17,261 nt of DNA, from assembly GCA_031290955.1 (NCBI GenBank), contig JAISLJ010000031.1, positions 1 through 17,261 on the forward strand, in the 5' to 3' direction. The translations under genes were made by a program, and so were the position numbers. Below, in pieces: positions 1 through 6,774 of the stretch (the stretch's first letter is position 1; every line of letters begins with the position of its first letter). Below the pieces are notes generated by a model. That model had not been told where the DNA came from. It made no database searches and saw only the letters and a list, made by a program, of their open reading frames with translations. The stretch is from Zoogloeaceae bacterium. Its GTDB lineage: Bacteria; Pseudomonadota; Gammaproteobacteria; Burkholderiales; Rhodocyclaceae.

Positions 1-2
1 GT

Positions 3-368
3 GCGGAAAAGAGTGTGCGACTTTTTAATCCCTTGGGTGATGGCAAGGCACCGGTGGAAGAACTCTGGTTCCCTGGCCCCAGGGATGCGAATGAACATGC
101 TAAGAGGTTACTGGCTGAAGGAAAGAAACTGCATGGCTATGCCGTAGTGGATGTTCCGGACATCAGGAATAAAATAAAAAGGCCACAATATGATGAAAAC
201 GGCATGGCCATCTTGGATGAAAACGGCCATGCCATAGAAATCGATGAAATCATCCATATGCGAGAGACGGAAACCGAGGAGGCATATCTCAAGGAATGGG
301 GCAACAAGTTCCTGCGCGTGGAAGGGCATGAGGTGGTAAACGGCGTCGACATCACCAGGCGCCCATGA
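3..368 (+). CDS. Unrecognised protein, C-terminal part (5' end outside window)
   Basis: The reading frame is open from the first bases of the window to a TGA at 366-368, so the true start probably lies upstream. A GTG at 15 is possible but has no convincing ribosome site. About 120 residues are visible. They are soluble, charged and have no membrane segment. A short internal repeat (DENG-x-A at about residues 60-72 counted from the GTG) comes from a duplicated stretch of about 20 bp at 192-211 and 216-235. Base composition is less GC-rich than the downstream genes, which hints at a different origin. The end overlaps the convergent yihY-like gene by 17 bp. I do not recognise the family, and no function is proposed. 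Confidence 0.45.
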   Translation, partial: AEKSVRLFNPLGDGKAPVEELWFPGPRDANEHAKRLLAEGKKLHGYAVVDVPDIRNKIKRPQYDENGMAILDENGHAIEIDEIIHMRETETEEAYLKEWGNKFLRVEGHEVVNGVDITRRP

Positions 369-1185
369 GCGCGGCAAGGAAGGCGCCGCAGAGGATCGCC
401 ACCCAGGCGAGGTAGAGCCAGACCAGGAAGATGGGGATCAGCGCCAGCGCGCCGTAGACGTTGTCGTAGAACGGAAAGTACGCGAGATACCACTCGAAAC
501 CGGATTGCATCAGGAAGAAGCAGGCTGCGGCAAGAGCGCCGCCGCAGAGGGCGTGGCGCGGGCGCACCCGGACATTCGGCACGTAATAATAGAGCAGCGA
601 GAAAATGCAGGTCGGGATCAGGAAGGAAAGGAGGCGTGGCAGGAAGCGGTACAGCAGGGGAAGCTGGCGCAGCCAGCCTTGCGACAGGGTGAGCGTGTAG
701 GAGAGGATGCTGAGCAGGAGACCGATGACAACCGGCCAGACGAAAAGAACGAGCAGGTAGAGCGGCAGGCGGTGGCGCACTGGTCGGGGCTTCCTGTTTT
801 GCCAGATGCTGTCGAAGGCCTGGGTGATGTTTTCGAGGAGCAGGAGGGCGGTGACAAACATGGCGCACAGTCCCGGCAGGGTCGCCGTGCCGGCGGCGCG
901 GGAAAAACCGAGAATCTGGGCGCTGATGATCTTCCCCGATCCGGCCGGGAGCACCTGCGGCAGAATCCAGGCGTCGAACTGGCGGATCGCCTCCAGCGCG
1001 CCGGGCAGGTGACCAAGGACGATCATGATGAGCGCCACGGTGGGCGTGAGCGCCAGCAGCGTGCCATAGGCAAGCGCGGCGCTCAGCGTGAAGCAGCGGC
1101 TTTCCTGGAAGCGCCGGAAAATCTGCCCGGCAAGCGCGAGGCAGCGAAAGCGCCCGGACAGGCCCGCGAACAAGGAGCGGCTCAT
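352..1185 (-). CDS. YihY/BrkB (UPF0761) family inner-membrane protein
   Basis: A 277-residue polytopic membrane protein of the YihY/virulence factor BrkB family, close to the usual length of about 290. The N-terminus carries the family pattern: FRRFQESRCFTLSAALAYGTLLALTP at about residues 23-48, with hydrophobic helices after it. The C-terminal half ends with the typical FPFYDNVYGALALIPIFLVWLY-like segment followed by WVAILCGAFLAAL. About six transmembrane segments are visible. The biochemical role of this family is unsettled; the old ribonuclease BN annotation is wrong for it. The start ATG overlaps the stop of the upstream glycosyltransferase (ATGA), so the two are probably translationally coupled. 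Family call is firm, function is not. Confidence 0.9.
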   Translation of the reverse strand: MSRSLFAGLSGRFRCLALAGQIFRRFQESRCFTLSAALAYGTLLALTPTVALIMIVLGHLPGALEAIRQFDAWILPQVLPAGSGKIISAQILGFSRAAGTATLPGLCAMFVTALLLLENITQAFDSIWQNRKPRPVRHRLPLYLLVLFVWPVVIGLLLSILSYTLTLSQGWLRQLPLLYRFLPRLLSFLIPTCIFSLLYYYVPNVRVRPRHALCGGALAAACFFLMQSGFEWYLAYFPFYDNVYGALALIPIFLVWLYLAWVAILCGAFLAALMGAW

Positions 1186-2315
1186 GGCTCCGCCAGCCGA
1201 TGATAGAGCGCCAGCATGCGGGCGCGCATCGCCGCAAGGGAAAATTCCTGTTCCGCCCGCAGGCGGCCATTTTCGCCCAGCTTGCGGCGCAGGACAGCAT
1301 CCTGCAAGAGCGCGAGGATCTCCCAGGAAAGCGCGTCCGGGTCGCCGGGCGCAACCGTCAGGGCGGCCACGCCCTTGGGCGCGACGAAATTGACGCCATT
1401 CTTGAGCGCAGTGTTGACGATGGGCTTTCCCGCCGCCATTGCCTCAACCTGCACAATGCCGAACGCTTCGGCGCTGCTGATGGAAGGCAGGCAGAAGAGG
1501 TCGCAGCATTGGTAATAGGCGGGCAGACTGGCATCGGGAATCTGGCCGATGGCATGCACGCGCCCGGCGAGGCCCATTTCCCGCGTCAGTTCCGCAAGTT
1601 CCCCGGAAAGCGGCCCGCTGCCGCCCAGGATCAGGTGTGTGTCGTCATGCGTGTCCAGCACGGCGGGCATGGCCTTCAGAAGCACATCGAAGCCCTTGTA
1701 GGCGACATGCCGCCCCAGGGCAAAGATGCGCCGTCCCGGATAACGCGCCTTGAGCGCCTCTGTTTCAGGATGCGGCTGGACAAAGCGCATGAGGTCGAAG
1801 CCGAAGGGAATCACCTCGATCTTCTCCCGAATGCCGGGCACGTTGAGGATCGGCGAATCCCGGAGATGTTCCGGCGTCGCCGTGACGATGGCTGCGGCCT
1901 GCCGCAGGATGCGGCGCTCCCAGGGGCGGTAGAGCTTCAGGAGACGCCTGCGCCGAACGATGTCTGCATGCCAGGTAATCACCCGCGGCACGCTGGCGGG
2001 CAGGATGAGCGAGGCCAGGTGCGACATGGGATCGGGAAAGTTGAGATGGATGAGATCGAAGGGTTTTTGCCGGTGCTCGCGCCAGGCGACCTGGACCAGC
2101 CCCGGAGAGAGCGAGAGACTGCCGTCCAGGTTCCAGCCCGCCGTGCGGATCACGGGCACGCCGCCCAGCAGGAAGCGCGCCGAGCGACCGTCCCGCGAGG
2201 GCACGAGATTGACGAATTCGACATCCTCCGCCAGGGAAGCGAGCAGGCTCGCCACATGGGATTGAATCCCGCCGGGCAGGTGATCGCAGAAGCGGCCAAA
2301 ACAGAGAACGCGCAT
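1182..2315 (-). CDS. GT4-family glycosyltransferase
   Basis: A 377-residue GT-B fold glycosyltransferase of the GT4 (RfaB/WbaZ-like) type. The N-terminal acceptor domain starts with a beta strand (MRVLCFGRF) and a GGIQSHV loop at about residues 15-21, as in family 1/4 enzymes. The C-terminal nucleotide-sugar domain has the GRHVAYKGFDVLL segment and the E-x7-E motif at E283 and E291, followed by AMAAGKPIV. It probably adds a sugar, plausibly mannose from GDP-mannose, to a cell-surface polysaccharide or lipid-linked oligosaccharide at the cytoplasmic face of the inner membrane. The mannose guess rests on manC lying 23 bp upstream and is inference. The ribosome site is weak, so expression may depend on readthrough from manC. 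Its stop overlaps the next gene by 4 bp. Confidence 0.9.
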   Translation of the reverse strand: MRVLCFGRFCDHLPGGIQSHVASLLASLAEDVEFVNLVPSRDGRSARFLLGGVPVIRTAGWNLDGSLSLSPGLVQVAWREHRQKPFDLIHLNFPDPMSHLASLILPASVPRVITWHADIVRRRRLLKLYRPWERRILRQAAAIVTATPEHLRDSPILNVPGIREKIEVIPFGFDLMRFVQPHPETEALKARYPGRRIFALGRHVAYKGFDVLLKAMPAVLDTHDDTHLILGGSGPLSGELAELTREMGLAGRVHAIGQIPDASLPAYYQCCDLFCLPSISSAEAFGIVQVEAMAAGKPIVNTALKNGVNFVAPKGVAALTVAPGDPDALSWEILALLQDAVLRRKLGENGRLRAEQEFSLAAMRARMLALYHRLAEP

Positions 2316-2338
2316 TGTGTGAACGGTGTGGGAAGGCT

Positions 2339-3799
2339 CTAGTCGCGCCCGTAGGAATCCTCGAAACGGACAATATCATCTTCCCCCAGGTACGCGCCCG
2401 ACTGCACCTCCACCATTTCCAGCGGGATGCGTCCAGGGTTTTCCAGCCGGTGGGGGATGCCGATGGGGATGTAGATCGACTGGTTTTCCGTGAGGAGCAG
2501 GGTTTTTTCGCCCGTGGTCACTTTTGCGGTGCCGCTCACGACGATCCAGTGCTCGGCGCGATGATGGTGCATTTGCAGCGAGAGGGCTGCGCCGGGATCG
2601 ACCACGATGCGTTTTACCTGGAAGCGGGGGCCGGAATCGACGCAATCGTAATGTCCCCAGGGCCGGAAGATCTTGCGATGCGCTTCCGATTCCGGGCGCT
2701 TCTCGCGCTTCAAGCGGGCAACGATGTCGCGCACTTCCTGCAAGTGGTCGCGGTGCGCCACCAGGATGGCGTCCGGCGTTTCCACCACGATGGTGTCGGA
2801 GATGCCGAGAGCGGCGACGAGCCGGTGTTCCGAACGCAAGTAGCAACCTTCGGTCTTCAGCGCGAGGACATCGCCGACCGTGACGTTTCCATGCGCATCC
2901 TTCGCGCCGATTTCCAGCAGTGCTCCCCAGGCGCCCACGTCCGACCAACCCGCGTCGAGCGGCACCACCGCGCCCAACGTTCCCGCAAGATGTTCCATGA
3001 CCGCATAATCAATGGAATCAGAGGGGGAGGCGGCGAAAGCCTGCGCGTCGAGACAGGCGAAATTGCCATTGAATTCGCCATTGAAGGCGCTCTCCCCGGC
3101 GAGCATCCCCGCCACGGCATTTTGCGCGGCGGCGAGGATTTCCGGACGGCGCGCCCGGATTTCCTGCTGCCACACGGAAGCGCGCAGGACGAAAATCCCG
3201 CTGTTCCAGTAATACGCGCCGGAAGCAAGACAGGCGCGGGCCGTGGCGGCGTCCGGCTTTTCCACGAAGGCGGCGATCTCATGGCCGCCCTCCACAAGCG
3301 GATTTCCTTTGCGGATGTAGCCAAAACCGGTCTCCGGCACGGTGGGCGCGATGCCGAACGTGACCACCTTCCCCTGCGCCGCAAGGACGAGCGCTACGCG
3401 CAGGGCTGCGTGAAAGGCGGGGAAATCGGCGATGACGTGATCGGCGGGCATGGCGACGAGCACGGGATCATCGCTCGCATGCTCCGCCGTGGCGAGCAGG
3501 GCGGCGACAGTCAGGGCCGGAGCGGTATTGCGTCCGCACGGCTCCAGCACGATCCGCGCCCGCAGTCCCAACTCGCGCACCTGCTCGGCGACCAGGAAAC
3601 GGTGTTCGGCGTTGGCGATGACGAGTTGTGGCAACAGCTCCCACTCCGGCACGGCTTCCGGAGTGATTCGGCCCAACGTCGCTTGCAGGAGAGAGGTCTC
3701 CCCGGCGAGCGGCAGCAACTGCTTGGGATATTTCTCCCGCGACAAGGGCCACAGGCGCGTCCCCGAGCCGCCGGACAGGATAACGGACAAGATTTTCAC
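2339..3799 (-). CDS. manC: Bifunctional mannose-1-phosphate guanylyltransferase / mannose-6-phosphate isomerase
   Basis: A 486-residue, full-length type II enzyme (ManC/CpsB/AlgA/XanB type) that makes mannose-6-phosphate from fructose-6-phosphate and GDP-mannose from mannose-1-phosphate and GTP. The N-terminal nucleotidyltransferase signature GGSGTRLWPLSREKYPKQ spans about residues 10-27. The C-terminal cupin isomerase domain has the metal-binding QMHHHRAEHW segment (His411-413) and ends with the characteristic YLGEDDIVRFEDSYGR. The start is GTG at 3799, because an in-frame stop lies five codons upstream and no other start codon intervenes. The best Shine-Dalgarno (AAGGAGG, 3826-3820) is an unusual 20 nt from the GTG. 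It is the first gene of a three-gene minus-strand set and implies GDP-mannose supply for a surface polysaccharide. A phosphomannomutase is not in the window. Confidence 0.95.
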   Translation of the reverse strand: MKILSVILSGGSGTRLWPLSREKYPKQLLPLAGETSLLQATLGRITPEAVPEWELLPQLVIANAEHRFLVAEQVRELGLRARIVLEPCGRNTAPALTVAALLATAEHASDDPVLVAMPADHVIADFPAFHAALRVALVLAAQGKVVTFGIAPTVPETGFGYIRKGNPLVEGGHEIAAFVEKPDAATARACLASGAYYWNSGIFVLRASVWQQEIRARRPEILAAAQNAVAGMLAGESAFNGEFNGNFACLDAQAFAASPSDSIDYAVMEHLAGTLGAVVPLDAGWSDVGAWGALLEIGAKDAHGNVTVGDVLALKTEGCYLRSEHRLVAALGISDTIVVETPDAILVAHRDHLQEVRDIVARLKREKRPESEAHRKIFRPWGHYDCVDSGPRFQVKRIVVDPGAALSLQMHHHRAEHWIVVSGTAKVTTGEKTLLLTENQSIYIPIGIPHRLENPGRIPLEMVEVQSGAYLGEDDIVRFEDSYGRD

Positions 3800-3819
3800 G
3801 AAAACAGTCTCTCAGACAG

Positions 3820-3865
3820 CCTCCTTGGGGGCGTCCATTATACAGGTCTTGCGCGGAACATGGCC
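3820..3865 (-). promoter_or_regulatory. Probable promoter and ribosome site of manC
   Basis: A perfect TATAAT (-10) reads on the minus strand at 3842-3837. No good -35 is seen at 16-18 bp spacing. The predicted transcript would start near 3830 and carry AAGGAGG at 3826-3820. Between this site and the GTG start lies GTCTGAGAGAC, able to form a small hairpin that would shorten the effective distance. Confidence 0.45.
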
Positions 3866-3928
3866 GCCCGCCAGGGAAGCCAGGGCCATCGCAATGACGG
3901 TTCTGGCGGATGGTGATGAAAACCCTTT

Positions 3929-3948
3929 TTGTCCTGGCGGACGGCAAT
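3929..3948 (+). repeat. Copy of interspersed repeat, core GTCCTGGCGGACGGCAAT
   Basis: An 18-bp core at 3931-3948 matches copies at 6425, 10953 and, with a few differences, 4365 and 10129 (reverse). A more degenerate tandem version, CTGGCGGATGGTGATGAAAA, precedes it at 3903-3922. The core contains GTCC..GGAC, a 4-bp inverted repeat. It lies between the manC promoter and the MITE-like element. Confidence 0.6.
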
Positions 3949-3974
3949 GAAAAACCATTTCAGTTCAGAGGGTT

Positions 3975-4071
3975 TTAAGGAATGTCTGAACAAGTCCCTT
4001 TTCCGAAAAACAAATCTAATAAAATCAATGATATAAACTGCTGGCCTGGGACTTTTTCAGCGTTTCCTTAA
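3975..4071. mobile_element. MITE-like element with 24-bp imperfect terminal inverted repeats
   Basis: The left end TTAAGGAATGTCTGAACAAG continues with TCCC to 3998. The right end at 4048-4071, read on the minus strand, is TTAAGGAAACGCTGAAAAAG then TCCC. Twenty of 24 positions match. The unit is 97 bp with an AT-rich interior and no coding capacity, and TTAA at both outer edges could be a target duplication or part of the ends. The arrangement looks like a non-autonomous element mobilised by a full insertion sequence elsewhere in the genome. I cannot assign the IS family from sequence alone. Confidence 0.55.
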
Positions 4072-4457
4072 CAGTCTGCCCAAAAACCACGAAAACCATT
4101 CATTTGTCACGTTTATTTCATATGGCATCTCATGGATTCTTTACAAAACAAGGTGTTGCGTTCGGCATTATGCCGTGCGATATGCTCCTGTATAGTTTTT
4201 GGGCGGCCTGCTAAGCGTAGGCGCGGTGGCGGACATCTTCCTTTTCGCCCGCAGCCCCGTGGGAAGTCAATGCCCAGAACCTCAAAGGCTTCGCAAGAAC
4301 ACCCCTTCCTGAACAGAACCCTCAACGACCAGGTCCAGATGACGCTCGTCGACGGGCGCATCGTGTCCTGCGGACAGCAATTGCAGGGACTGGGGCATAA
4401 AATCGTACGGAACGGAACATTGTCCGAAATTTCCGGATAGTTGCCTTGACCGTCAGT
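4072..4457. other. Gene-poor spacer inside the putative island scar; no supported gene
   Basis: This stretch begins AT-rich (to about 4190) and then becomes GC-rich. An open frame at 4132-4440 (plus, 102 codons) has no recognisable domain and no ribosome site. Minus-strand frames across the same area overlap it and are equally unconvincing. A small perfect palindrome, CGGCATTATGCCG, lies at about 4152-4164. A further copy of the interspersed repeat, GTCCTGCGGACAGCAAT, is at 4365-4381. I see degraded mobile DNA rather than a gene. Confidence 0.4.
4365..4381 (+). repeat. Variant copy of the interspersed GTCCTNGCGGACGGCAAT repeat
   Basis: GTCCTGCGGACAGCAAT differs from the copy at 10953-10969 by one base and keeps the GTCC..GGAC arms. 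As in the 6425 and 10129 copies, GT precedes the core. Confidence 0.45.
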
Positions 4458-4755
4458 TCATTGCTGGTCCCTCCCCGACAGTGTGCTACGATAGGCATCC
4501 ATGGCGCGGAGCAGTCGTCCGATTGCCACAGGATCAAGCAGAGTTGGAAAATTGTGCGTCTCGAATTTCTTGAAAGTGTGACGGTCGAAATTCAGCACGG
4601 GGTTTTGCGCAACGCCCCGCATATTCTGAATGGCATACCTGAAAATCAGGGAAACCGCGCCCTTTGCCTTGCGCAAGGTCGCGCCCCCGTCCGGATGCTT
4701 CAATTCGCCGCAGGCGCTCCAGCAATATCCTGATCGAGGCATCGGTGAGAGGCAT
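4458..4755 (-). pseudogene. Remnant of a P4-type tyrosine integrase next to tRNA-Ser
   Basis: On the minus strand, ATG at 4755 opens MPLTDASIR, the typical first residues of P4-like integrases (MPLTDTAIR...). It runs into LLERLRRIEASG, normally found more than 100 residues into such proteins. After a frame change the core-binding segment continues with AKGAVSLIFRYAIQNMRG..QNPV and LLDPVAIGRLLRAMDAYRST, up to a stop at 4460-4458. The catalytic C-terminal half (R..HxxR..Y) is absent. So a large internal deletion, a frameshift and loss of the C-terminus have left about 100 codons. The position just downstream of the tRNA-Ser 3' end and the same orientation are what an integrated island leaves behind. 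The family call comes from motif recognition. Confidence 0.7.
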
Positions 4756-4781
4756 GGCAGCAATCCTTGGAAACGGACAAG

Positions 4782-4824
4782 AAAAAGCCCAGAACCCGCA
4801 TGGTTGCTGGAAATTCTGGGCTTT
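4782..4824 (-). terminator. Rho-independent terminator of tRNA-Ser
   Basis: On the minus strand an AAGCCCAGAA / TTCTGGGCTT stem (10 bp, loop of 19 nt) is followed by further Ts (TTCTGGGCTTTTTC). It lies 11 bp beyond the tRNA 3' end and before the integrase remnant. Confidence 0.8.
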
Positions 4825-4834
4825 ATCGGAGTGT

Positions 4835-4927
4835 TGGCGGAGAGGGGGGGATTCGAACCCCCGTGCCGGTGTTACCCGACCATCCGATTTCGAGTCGGCG
4901 CCGTTATGACCGCTTCGGTACCTCTCC
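4835..4927 (-). tRNA. tRNA-Ser (anticodon CGA)
   Basis: The minus strand from 4927 reads GGAGAGG as the acceptor 5' arm and CCTCTCC-G-CCA as the 3' end, with CCA encoded. The anticodon loop CTCGAAA carries CGA, which reads UCG serine codons. A long variable arm and the T-loop GGTTCGAATCC are present. The length of 93 nt fits a class II serine tRNA. The 3' part is a classic integration site, consistent with the integrase remnant 80 bp downstream. Confidence 0.95.
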
Positions 4928-4932
4928 AAGGG

Positions 4933-6420
4933 ATGCGCATCATAACACAATCACGTCCTGCGCGTTCCGACCTGACTCCCTCGTCCCCCGCAGGGAGTCG
5001 TCGCCAAGGGTGGCTTTCTGCCGTCCTCTGTTCCCTGATCCTCTGTTGTCTTGTGCTGGGTTGTAATCCCGTATCCCGACCGCTTCCGCTGCCTGATCCG
5101 GAGAAAAAGCAGGAGCTTGTGGTCCTGATTCTCCCCGGTCCTCTGACCTACGAGGCGGAGGGCGGCGCGATCTCGGGGCTGGATCATGATCTGGTGCAGA
5201 TGTTCGCCCAGGAACTGGGTGTGCCTGTGCGTTTCCAGGTGAGCGCCCCCCACGAGGTTCGCGCCCGTCTCGCCCGGCATGAAGGACATATGGCTGCGGG
5301 ATGGCTCACGCCGGATGCCGATCCGCGCTTTCGCTACAGCCGTCCCTACCTCACCACCCGCGATGTTCTGGTGCGGCACGAGGCAGCCTTGTCTGTCCGC
5401 GCGCGGGAAAACCTTGTGGGACGCACCGTACATGCCAGCGATGGCAGCCGCCAGCATCAGACCCTGCTCGCCCTGCGAGAAAAAATTCCCGGTCTCGTAG
5501 TGGAAACCTTTCCTTCGGAAAACGCCCTGGATCTGCTTGAAGCCGTCGCCAGCCGGAAAGTGGACATCGCCCTGATCGATGAAGCCGTGCTCAACATGGG
5601 ACTCAATTTCTATCCCGGCCTTGAGGCGGGCATTGATCTGGGCGAGGCGCATCCCATCACCTGGATGTTCCCCGCCGATGGCGACCCCGCCGTTCTCGCG
5701 CACGCTCAGGGCTTTCTGCTCAAGGTGGGTGGCCAGCCCACCCTGGCCCAGCTTCACGACCGCTATCTGGGCCATGTGGAGCGCCTGAAATCCATTGATA
5801 TCACCACGTTTATCGAGCGCATCCGGACGACCCTGCCTCGCTACCGTCCGCTCTTCAAGAAGGCGCAGGTCAGCACTGACCTTGATTGGCGACTTCTGGC
5901 GGCGCTCTCCTACCAGGAATCGCACTGGAATCCGCTCAACACGAGTCCCACTGGCGTGCGTGGCATCATGATGCTCACTGGCGACACCGCCGATTTTCTG
6001 GGAGTTCGTAACCGGCTGGATCCAGAGGAAAGCATTCTGGCGGGCGCGCGCTACCTTGCTTTCCTGAAAGCCGACCTTCCCGCGAGCACCCCGGAGCCGG
6101 ACCGCACGTGGCAGGCGCTCGCGGCCTACAACATTGGCCCCGGTCATTTCAGCGCCGCGCGCCTCATCGCCCAGCGCGAGGAAGCCGATGCGGATTCCTG
6201 GTTCGACATGAAGCGCATCCTGCCCCTGCTTGCCCGTCCCCGTTACTACGCCCGTCTCAAATCCGGCAAGGCGCGCGGCGGCGAGGCGGTCATCATGGTG
6301 GAAAACATCCGCCTGTTCTACGACATCATCCAGCGTTACGAACCGCCCTACAATCCCGCAGACGAGCATCAGGAAAACGGCGATCTCCACCTCCGGCCCT
6401 CCCGCGAACCCCGCCTGTGA
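4933..6420 (+). CDS. mltF: Membrane-bound lytic murein transglycosylase F (MltF-like lipoprotein)
   Basis: A 495-residue protein with the two-domain build of MltF. A lipoprotein signal (hydrophobic residues 28-43, lipobox LVLG-Cys44) is followed by a periplasmic substrate-binding-like domain (SBP_bac_3, about 60-300) and a C-terminal SLT lytic transglycosylase domain (about 310-450). The catalytic Glu is E329 in ALSYQESHWNP, and the AAYNIGPGHF motif is at 397-406. It should cleave the MurNAc-GlcNAc bond of peptidoglycan, forming 1,6-anhydro ends, while anchored in the outer membrane. The frame is open further upstream through the tRNA in antisense, so I chose ATG 4933, the first start outside the tRNA. 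It has only a poor, tightly spaced AAGGG. The n-region of 27 residues before the hydrophobic stretch is long, so the true start is not certain. Confidence 0.9.
   Translation: MRIITQSRPARSDLTPSSPAGSRRQGWLSAVLCSLILCCLVLGCNPVSRPLPLPDPEKKQELVVLILPGPLTYEAEGGAISGLDHDLVQMFAQELGVPVRFQVSAPHEVRARLARHEGHMAAGWLTPDADPRFRYSRPYLTTRDVLVRHEAALSVRARENLVGRTVHASDGSRQHQTLLALREKIPGLVVETFPSENALDLLEAVASRKVDIALIDEAVLNMGLNFYPGLEAGIDLGEAHPITWMFPADGDPAVLAHAQGFLLKVGGQPTLAQLHDRYLGHVERLKSIDITTFIERIRTTLPRYRPLFKKAQVSTDLDWRLLAALSYQESHWNPLNTSPTGVRGIMMLTGDTADFLGVRNRLDPEESILAGARYLAFLKADLPASTPEPDRTWQALAAYNIGPGHFSAARLIAQREEADADSWFDMKRILPLLARPRYYARLKSGKARGGEAVIMVENIRLFYDIIQRYEPPYNPADEHQENGDLHLRPSREPRL
4939..4970 (-). promoter_or_regulatory. 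Probable tRNA-Ser promoter with GC-rich discriminator
   Basis: TATGAT reads on the minus strand at 4944-4939, directly followed by GCGC before the tRNA 5' end at 4927. GC-rich discriminators of this kind are typical of stringently controlled stable-RNA promoters. No clear -35 is seen. The site overlaps the first codons of the divergent mltF. Confidence 0.4.
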
Positions 6421-6422
6421 AA

Positions 6423-6461
6423 GTGTCCTAGCGGACGGCAATTGCCCTTCGGGCGGAAAGC
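6423..6461 (+). repeat. Extended copy of the interspersed repeat, directly after mltF
   Basis: Two bases past the mltF stop the sequence reads GTGTCCTAGCGGACGGCAAT followed by TGCCCTTCGGGCGG. It thus has two adjacent short hairpins, GTCC-TAGC-GGAC and GCCC-TTC-GGGC. The same two-part arrangement follows the ppsR stop on the other strand (10131-10096). It may act as a transcript-end structure or be a REP-like element. Confidence 0.6.
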
Positions 6462-6755
6462 CTTTAGCGAGGCGGCAAGCCATGCGGCGCTCAGTCCCTT
6501 GAGACAGTCGGGGCAAGCCGAAAGGCCGCTCGCGTCATTCGCCCAGGACGGGATTGCCACGGGGCTTTGCCCCCGGAGGTCTGCTCCCGAACATGAGTGG
6601 AAAGTTCGTTTACCGAAAACCGTGAATGCAAATTCAATTGTCAATTGGTGGTGTTTGCCCCAAGCGCGGCGTCTCGCGTCGAAGTCGGTTTGTGTGGATG
6701 CGCTTCGCGCATTCACGATCCCTGTAGCGGTTTTACATCTTTTTACAAAACAAAA
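6462..6755. other. Gene-free spacer upstream of the putative iron operon
   Basis: No convincing gene is seen. At 6551-6576 lies GGATTGCCACGGGGCTTTGC plus CCCCGG, the reverse form of half of a widespread CGTCATTGCGAGG...CGTGGCAATCC repeat that is complete at 14436-14469. Its centre is a GGGGC-TTT-GCCCC hairpin. A further palindrome, ATGCGC-TTC-GCGCAT, is at 6698-6712. The last 40 bp (TTTTACATCTTTTTACAAAA) are AT-rich and probably hold the promoter of the downstream operon, but no clear -35/-10 pair stands out. Confidence 0.45.
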
Positions 6756-6774
6756 GGAAATGAGAATGCTTTTT
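6756..6774 (+). promoter_or_regulatory. Possible Fur-box-like site (weak)
   Basis: GGAAATGAGAATGCTTTTT matches 12 of 19 positions of the classical GATAATGATAATCATTATC Fur consensus, with the left half (AATGAGAAT) best. It overlaps the ribosome site and start of the 29-codon leader ORF. Iron regulation is expected for this gene family, but the match is too weak to stand alone. Confidence 0.25.

Noticed and set aside
2315..3916. 533-codon plus-strand open frame antisense to manC
   Set aside because: The minus strand encodes a complete ManC with all motifs. The antisense product has no recognisable domain and is typical of GC-rich shadow frames. The same holds for plus frames opposite the glycosyltransferase, pta and ackA.
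4132..4440. 102-codon plus-strand ORF in the island scar
   Set aside because: No ribosome site, no domain, mixed composition, and minus frames of similar quality overlap it; it also contains a copy of the intergenic repeat.
3800..4834. Direct repeat of the tRNA-Ser 3' end as a second attachment site
   Set aside because: I searched by eye for the last 20 bp of the tRNA in the flanking DNA and found no copy; the far end of the former island is lost or outside the window.
4630..4932. Upstream extension of the mltF frame
   Set aside because: It runs through the tRNA-Ser gene in antisense, its terminator and the integrase remnant. The protein then lacks a signal peptide at its start, while ATG 4933 gives a lipoprotein signal.
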